Shown in pieces: positions 54,771-59,281 of a stretch of DNA of 59,281 bases; position 1 is the stretch's first letter; each line of letters begins with the position of its first letter. Source of the stretch: CBDUXP01 sp965371225 [NCBI: uncultured bacterium] (GTDB taxonomy: Bacteria > Abyssobacteria > SURF-5 > CBDUXP01); NCBI GenBank assembly GCA_965371225.1, contig CBDUXP010000021.1, positions 1 through 59,281 on the forward strand, read 5' to 3'. The translations under genes were made by a program, and so were the position numbers. The notes under the pieces are model-generated. The model was not told where the DNA came from and ran no database searches. It saw nothing but the letters and a program-made list of their open reading frames with translations.

Positions 54771-56298
54771 CTATCGATGCCGGTGGGCGTCCCCGGTCGC
54801 GCCCGGAGGCCACGTGACCGGCTCGCGCATCTGTGCGCCGTGCGTGCGCTGGAGCGTCGCCACGAACCGTTCCACCTCGGGTTCGTCGGGGTCGTACTTC
54901 GGCCGCGCGAGGCCGAGGTAGGCCCGAAACGCCGCGAGCGCGGCGGCCCCGTTCCCGTGCTCCAGATGCAGGCGCCCGAGCCGCACAGGAATCAGGGTCC
55001 ACTTTGACGCCTGGATGGCCGCCAATTCGTATTCGCGCACGGCTTCCTCATAACCCGCCGAGCCCCGGGCCACCGCGGCTTCGGCCAGGCGCACGCGATC
55101 TCGGGCCGCCGGCCGCATGATCCAGCGGGCCAGGCCGTCCACCCGCTCGCGCATCATCGCCACCTCCCCCGCCAATCCGGCCGGTACCGCCGCGCGGTGG
55201 AGGGCGGCGCCGATCCCGAGAAAGTCGAACCCATCGTGCACGGGCCCGGTGTATACCCAGTTCACCAGCCTCTTGCGATCCTCACCCGAGAATTCCGCCA
55301 GGGTATCGAGGGTCAGTTGGGGCTGCGTAGCGAGCACGGCCCAGAGCGTCTCGCCGGTCTCCTCAATGCCCTCGACCGTGCCGCCGTAGGGACCGGAGGC
55401 TTGCGTGCATGAGCGCCGCGAGGAACGCCCCGTCGCCGGCCTGTGCGTAATCGTGCGCCCGGGTGAGCGCTGCGGCGAAGACGGTTTTGGTGTCAGGCGC
55501 CGCGGTCTCCCAGTACCGGCTGTAGATACGGTCGACCATGCGGAGGAACTCCCGGCGCACCTCAGCAGCCGCGGGGTCGGTCGCCAGGGTGCGCAACAGG
55601 GCGTCGGCTTCGCGCGCGAGACGGCCGGCCGCCGCCGGGTCGATCGCGGCGTCCGCAGGCAGTAGCCGCAGATGCAACACCGCACTGATCCGCCGCACGT
55701 CAGCCCGCACCTCTTCCGACCAGAGCTGATGGATTTCCGGCAGGATCTTGTCGAAGTCGTACTCGTGCGGCGGCTGGGTATAGATGTCCTCCACGAGTTG
55801 CGTGCGCAGCTCCTGCGTCATTTCGTCCATGACGGCGATCGTCAGGCCGGGATTCAGCTCGAAATTCGCCCACAGGATCTCCGCGAACGCCGCGGATCCC
55901 TCGGCCGTCCGGCCATAGGGGCCGTATCTCGCCCGCATGATGGCGTCGAGAAACCCGCCGTTGCCCGCGCGCGCGTAGTCGTCCGCCCGCTTGAGCGCCT
56001 GCCCATAGACGCGGGTGGTGGGCGTATCGACGTTCGGCCACTCCGCAGCGTAGATGTTCTGGAACACCTCCCAGAAGGACCCCTGCCGGCCCGTGTGATC
56101 GGGATCGGGCTCGAGCCAGACCATCAACTGCGCCGCCCGGAGCGCCATGGGCGACAGCTCCACGTCGCTCCCGCCCGCCTCGGACGCGGGCGCGGGGGCC
56201 TCCACCGAATCGGGGGGCGCCGCACTGCCGTTGGCCTGGGAACACGCCGCGAGGACGCCGGCCAGCACCGCGGCCCACACCGTGGTCTTCATCCGCAT
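54771..56298 (-). pseudogene. Frameshifted paralogue of the GPYG-module lipoprotein
   Basis: Two overlapping frames together encode one protein. The first (ATG 56298, lipobox LAAC near residue 19) has a complete first GPYG module and half of the second, then runs into a stop near 55363. The second frame resumes at GPYGGTVEG and continues through the rest of module two and a TPR to 54771. Removing one base near 55392-55401 restores a protein of about 505 aa that aligns with the neighbour at 53058-54701. Either this is a real 1-nt insertion (pseudogene or phase-off state) or a sequencing error. Products of both halves are well conserved, which argues for a recent or artefactual change. Confidence 0.8.
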
Positions 56299-56333
56299 GT
56301 CAGGCGCACTCCCGCTCCCGGCGACGGGTGCGC

Positions 56334-57053
56334 TCAGGAAGCGGCGGCTCCATCCCGGGGCACGGGCCCAAGCGTGGTGGTGGACACGATGGCGCCCTTG
56401 ATGATGTCCACGTCGGCGGCGATGATCTCGTCGTCCACCGTGTACAGCACCACTTCCGTGCGCTCGTCCCGCTCATGCCAGCCCAGGAACCGGGTGGCCT
56501 TGTCGATCAGCACGGTGAATCCCGCACCGGAGGGCCGCGCCACGGCGAGTTGCGCGCGATCCTTGCTGGTCAGCTCCCCGTCGCCGTCCGTGTCCTCAGT
56601 CGCGACGAGGAACAGGAGGCCGAGCACCCGCTTCTCGTTTCCGTCAGCCGATTCCCGGCGCACCGCGTTGGTCTGCACGAGCAGGTAGTCGTTGTGATCC
56701 AGGAGCCACCGGGCCTCGCGCGTGGAGGTGTCGTAGAACAGGAAGTTGAAGATGTCGTAGCGCGAAGAGCTGCCGGAGGAGAAATAGTGTTTCCCGTCGC
56801 CGCCCTCCGGCGCGTAGAGTTCCGCCCGGACGTAGGGCGTGCCCGTCAGCTCATCGAAGTCGCCCAGCCGGAATTGGCGCACGGGCTCCCCATCCGCGTC
56901 GAAGACAACCTCCTCGGCCTCGCCCGAGTCTCGCACGACGCTCCGGCCGAGGCCGAACGCGGTCACAAGGACGGCGCCAAACGCGACCACGGCGACGGCA
57001 AAGAGAAACAGCGCATTGACGTGCCGCACGAAATCGAAAAATCGCTTACCCAT
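56334..57053 (-). CDS. Membrane-anchored protein of unknown function
   Basis: 239 aa. A single N-terminal transmembrane helix (about 13-35, ALFLFAVAVVAFGAVLVTAFG) leaves about 200 residues outside the cytoplasm. A DTDGDGELTSKD segment (about 153-164) has the spacing of a calcium-binding EF-hand/dockerin loop. The remainder is mixed alpha/beta (DIFNFLFYDTSTREARWLLD). I do not recognise the family. It starts the minus-strand run that includes the two GPYG lipoproteins, 35 nt upstream of the frameshifted one, so it is probably part of the same envelope system. Confidence 0.75.
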   Translation of the reverse strand: MGKRFFDFVRHVNALFLFAVAVVAFGAVLVTAFGLGRSVVRDSGEAEEVVFDADGEPVRQFRLGDFDELTGTPYVRAELYAPEGGDGKHYFSSGSSSRYDIFNFLFYDTSTREARWLLDHNDYLLVQTNAVRRESADGNEKRVLGLLFLVATEDTDGDGELTSKDRAQLAVARPSGAGFTVLIDKATRFLGWHERDERTEVVLYTVDDEIIAADVDIIKGAIVSTTTLGPVPRDGAAAS

Positions 57054-57135
57054 GGAAATCCCTCTACATCACTTTCCCAGGCCCGAAGGCGTGGATGGTG
57101 ACCGCGCCGCGTACGCTGCGTGGCGGTAGCCGGAA

Positions 57136-57693
57136 CTACGCAGCGGTGGCGTCCAGCGCGCGGCCCTCGGCCGGCAGCTTCGTGTACCGCTCGGCCTTCT
57201 CGTCCCATGCAGCTTCCACGCTCAAGCGGTCGCGAAGCGCCTCGGTCAGCACGTGCAGCGCCTGCTGTGCGTCCGCGCCGACCTCGAACTGGAACCGCGA
57301 CGTGTCCCCGTTCTGCATGGTCAGCTTCCACGCCCCCGCGTACGGACCGTTGAGCGACACCGCCTTGCCCGGCTCGAAAGTGGCCGAAGCGACCTCGTGC
57401 ACGGAGACCCGGTAGTTGTGCTTGTGGTCGTAAATCTGGTCCTCGGGCGCGCGCAGATCCACTTCGGCGATCTTGGCTGCCAGGGCTGCCTCGCGCCGCG
57501 CGTTCAGCTTGCGGCCGATCCACACCCCGAGCAGCGCCAGTTGGTTGAGCGCGGCGACCCAATTGATGGGTTGGCCGCCGATGCGAATAAAATGCAGATC
57601 GTCGCCGGTCGCGTAGACCCGGTACATGCGGTCCGCCCGCAACGTGAACGTGGCATGCGCGTTGAACGCCCGCGCAGCAGTCTCGGTCGTCAT
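57136..57693 (-). CDS. Hypothetical protein
   Basis: 185 aa from ATG 57693; the frame is open to 57783 but a promoter lies in that stretch. No signal peptide or transmembrane segment except a short hydrophobic stretch (NWVAALNQLALLGVWIG, about 42-58) that is too amphipathic to call a helix through the membrane. The N-terminal half begins FTLRADRMYRVYATGDDLHFIRIGG, split by the conserved-looking YATGDD; the C-terminal half is beta then helical (FQFEVGADAQQALHVLTEAL). No family recognised. It lies 82 nt upstream of the membrane-anchored protein on the same strand. Confidence 0.65.
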   Translation of the reverse strand: MTTETAARAFNAHATFTLRADRMYRVYATGDDLHFIRIGGQPINWVAALNQLALLGVWIGRKLNARREAALAAKIAEVDLRAPEDQIYDHKHNYRVSVHEVASATFEPGKAVSLNGPYAGAWKLTMQNGDTSRFQFEVGADAQQALHVLTEALRDRLSVEAAWDEKAERYTKLPAEGRALDATAA

Positions 57694-57754
57694 GGCTGGT
57701 TCGTCTCCTCGGCCCACCATCGAGCCCTGGGCCCCCACACTCCCAGCACCGTAG

Positions 57755-57763
57755 AGTATAGCA
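57755..57763 (-). promoter_or_regulatory. Extended -10 promoter upstream of the envelope locus
   Basis: On the minus strand TGC-TATACT (57763-57755) is an extended -10 element. A TTGACC (57790-57785) lies too far upstream (24 nt) to pair with it, though extended -10 promoters can work without a good -35. Transcription would start about 55 nt before ATG 57693 and could cover all genes down to 53058. Confidence 0.4.
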
Positions 57764-57921
57764 GAAATAGCAGTATTGCGCATGGGTCAAGGGTGGCCTC
57801 CCTACTACCTAGGTATGACTGGACCCGCCCTTCGATCCCGCACCGCCCGCGGGCAGGAACCTATAGCCGCCTTGGCACGCATCCAGCGCCCGCCAGCGCC
57901 GATTGTGGCGTGCGCCCGGCC

Positions 57922-58221
57922 CTACCGGCGGCGGCGCTTCCGGCTCTTCTCCACCAGGCGAACCTCCGCCAGCGAGCCGGTGGCCTCGGCATAGCGCAAC
58001 AGCGTTTTGATGCTGGGCACGCGGCGCCCGCTTTCCAACCGCGCGACGGCGGACTGCGTGGTTCCCATCCGCGCTGCCAATGCCTTTTGCGTCAAGCCGG
58101 CGCGATTGCGCGCCGCGATCATCTCCCGCGCCAAGGCATACTCCGGTTCCATCGCGTCATAGGCCGCCTTCACGTCCGGATCTTTCAATAGCTTGCGGGT
58201 CGACGCGTCCTGTTTGCTCAT
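57922..58221 (-). CDS. XRE/HigA-type helix-turn-helix protein
   Basis: 99 aa. A XRE HTH lies at about residues 38-90 (RAGLTQKALAARMGTTQSAVARLESGRRVPS). The N-terminus (DPDVKAAYDAMEPEYALAREMI) is the usual leader of HigA-like antitoxins, and the C-terminus is Arg/Lys-rich. Such proteins normally follow a RelE/HigB toxin gene; none is found upstream (58222-58529), where a clpB remnant lies instead. Either an orphan antitoxin or a stand-alone regulator. Confidence 0.85.
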   Translation of the reverse strand: MSKQDASTRKLLKDPDVKAAYDAMEPEYALAREMIAARNRAGLTQKALAARMGTTQSAVARLESGRRVPSIKTLLRYAEATGSLAEVRLVEKSRKRRRR

Positions 58222-58286
58222 CGCCCCAACTCCTTGAACCGCCTACGAGCCAATCGAATCGCTCCCAGCTAGGCCTCTGCGGGCGG

Positions 58287-58409
58287 CTACCCGACGGGCA
58301 CGGGCTCGCGGCTGAAGACTAGGCTGTCGCCGCCGGCGGAGACGTGCACCGTGTCGCGGTCGTGCATCTCGCTATTCAGGATGCACCGCGCCAGCGGACC
58401 GAGCACCCC
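58287..58409 (-). pseudogene. clpB: Remnant of the 3' end of clpB
   Basis: The frame encodes GVLGPLARCILNSEMHDRD followed by TVHVSAGGDSLVFSREPVP and a stop. This matches the C-terminus of ClpB disaggregases (pattern PLA-x2-IL-x2-E-x4-D-x-V-x-V, then LVF). Only about 40 residues remain. Similarity ends abruptly near 58409, inside the sequence CCCCATTTGGGG, where base composition also changes. The body of clpB has been lost or is elsewhere. A start at 58478 is just open frame with no ClpB similarity. Confidence 0.7.
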
Positions 58410-58529
58410 ATTTGGGGATATTTCCTGTCTCCGGCCGGTCACAGGTTCACGCCTCACAGAGCCATGGAGCTTCCGCACAGCGCGTGGTTTCCAATGGGCC
58501 CAAGCGTGTCACTTTGGTAAGCTCACAAG

Positions 58530-59123
58530 GTGAACTTTCGATTGCTGTATACAGGGCAAGTTCCCACCAAGCGCCGAAGACTAGAAGCAGAGCAACGAAT
58601 CCGACAACACTTCCATAAGCAGCTAAGAAAACTCTGGCAATTACCACCCCTTAGTGACCATCCCGGATACCAGAACCCTGCCAACGACGGCGGTAGAGGT
58701 TATTCCCTGGCCGTAGACCTGCACGGTTATCAATTTATGCCATTAGTGAATCGCAAGCTGAAACTCTTCGCTGAAGTAGAAGTATTGCTGATGATTCAGG
58801 GTCCCCGTGCAGGCGCTACCTACCACGGCGGCGATATCGATAATCGCCTGAAAACGCTCATCGATGCCATGTCTATCCCACGCCAACGCAGTAAGCTCCG
58901 AGATACGACTCAGACAGACAAATCAGTGATCCTAATCCCGGATAAGAGCGAAACACCATTTTACTGCGTCCTTGAGGATGACAGCCTATTGACCGGATTG
59001 ACCGTGAAAACTGACTGGCTCCTCACCGAGGAAGAGAGCTGTGACGTTGTCCATGCTGTACTCGAAATCACTCTGAAAGGACCGCACGGCGCGGTCCTGC
59101 ATAGCATGGATCTTTTGATTTAG
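58530..59123 (+). CDS. RusA-like putative nuclease
   Basis: 197 aa from GTG 58530, in DNA clearly richer in A and T than the rest of the window. GGDIDNRLKTLIDAM (about 100-114) and VLEDDSLLTGL (about 146-156) resemble the acidic blocks of RusA-type Holliday-junction resolvases (D-x-D-N then a later DD). The spacing between blocks and the rest of the protein differ from phage RusA, so the assignment is tentative. The 3' end holds a perfect 8-bp hairpin (AGGACCGC 59078-59085, GCGGTCCT 59091-59098) inside the coding region. It lies alone next to the clpB breakpoint and is probably horizontally acquired. Confidence 0.5.
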   Translation: MNFRLLYTGQVPTKRRRLEAEQRIRQHFHKQLRKLWQLPPLSDHPGYQNPANDGGRGYSLAVDLHGYQFMPLVNRKLKLFAEVEVLLMIQGPRAGATYHGGDIDNRLKTLIDAMSIPRQRSKLRDTTQTDKSVILIPDKSETPFYCVLEDDSLLTGLTVKTDWLLTEEESCDVVHAVLEITLKGPHGAVLHSMDLLI

Positions 59124-59281
59124 CGCGTGTTGTTCAAGGCTGTAGGTAGGCAAAAAACGTGTCGAGGTAGTTGAGCGGAATCAGATCGCCTTCGTTCCGT
59201 CAGCAGTATGGTGCATGGCATTCTGACGAGATCGTTCTCAAGGTCCATTAGCCTTCCGGTACTCCTGCTTCAGTTCTTGCA
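59124..59281. other. Right edge, no gene seen
   Basis: 158 bases of AT-richer DNA after the RusA-like gene. No open frame, repeat or RNA signal can be supported; a gene on the minus strand could begin beyond the edge. Confidence 0.4.

Noticed and set aside
58410-58478. N-terminal 23 codons of the frame containing the clpB remnant
   Set aside because: No ClpB similarity and it lies beyond the apparent breakpoint; it is only an open stretch.

Overview
The window is high-GC bacterial chromosomal DNA with a Gram-negative gene set: lipoprotein signals, an RND efflux pair, periplasmic HtrA, class III cyclase and sigma-54 activators. Gene density is high and many start and stop codons overlap. The mix (CheC/CheX/CheD/FapA chemosensory genes, a complete MoxR-Bat operon, a GldA/F/G-DUF4340 unit, several NtrC-like regulators, a zinc-ribbon/cyclase/ATPase/TPR giant) fits Deltaproteobacteria-like lineages or uncultured high-GC phyla. 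No rRNA or tRNA is present to settle this. The last 0.9 kb (from about 58.41 kb) is visibly more AT-rich and looks like acquired DNA.

Layout. 0-10.2 kb (minus): one chemosensory operon, cheA-cheW-cheR-cheD-like-cheB-cheY-cheX-fapA-cheC-cheD-cheY, with no receptor, flagellar or cheZ gene. 10.5-12.1 kb (minus): a helix-turn-helix/receiver protein and a diiron ferritin-like protein. 12.6-25.9 kb (plus): a Bat/MoxR stress operon (secreted protein, MoxR, DUF58, lipoprotein, BatA, BatB-BatC fusion, BatD, BatE) running straight into glnD and htrA. 25.9-31.0 kb (minus): an ABC exporter unit (GldA-like ATPase, permease, GldG-like, DUF4340).

31.2-37.8 kb (minus): a proteostasis block, dnaK, htpX, a sigma-54 activator with a dead receiver, groES and groEL. 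38.2-42.4 kb (plus): RND adaptor and pump. 42.5-52.2 kb (minus): signalling genes (two NtrC-like regulators, a histidine kinase, DnaQ-like exonuclease, DUF3108 protein, single receiver, zinc-ribbon/cyclase/AAA/TPR protein). 52.3-57.8 kb (minus): a DUF4188 protein and an unrecognised envelope locus with two paralogous lipoproteins built from a duplicated GPYG module (the second one frameshifted), a membrane-anchored protein and a hypothetical protein. 57.9-59.3 kb: orphan XRE regulator, a remnant of the clpB 3' end, and an AT-rich segment with a RusA-like gene.

Most interesting signals. (1) An inverted repeat close to CTGCC-N5-GGCAG recurs upstream of groES (twice), htpX and dnaK, while CIRCE is absent. 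dnaK and groES also carry sigma-54-like -24/-12 elements, and the gene between htpX and groES encodes a sigma-54 activator whose receiver has lost its phospho-acceptor Asp. Together these suggest an undescribed heat-shock control circuit. (2) The GPYG-module lipoprotein locus resembles no family I know. (3) The chemosensory operon has a second CheD whose catalytic Cys is replaced by Gly, and a CheA with three N-terminal repeats.
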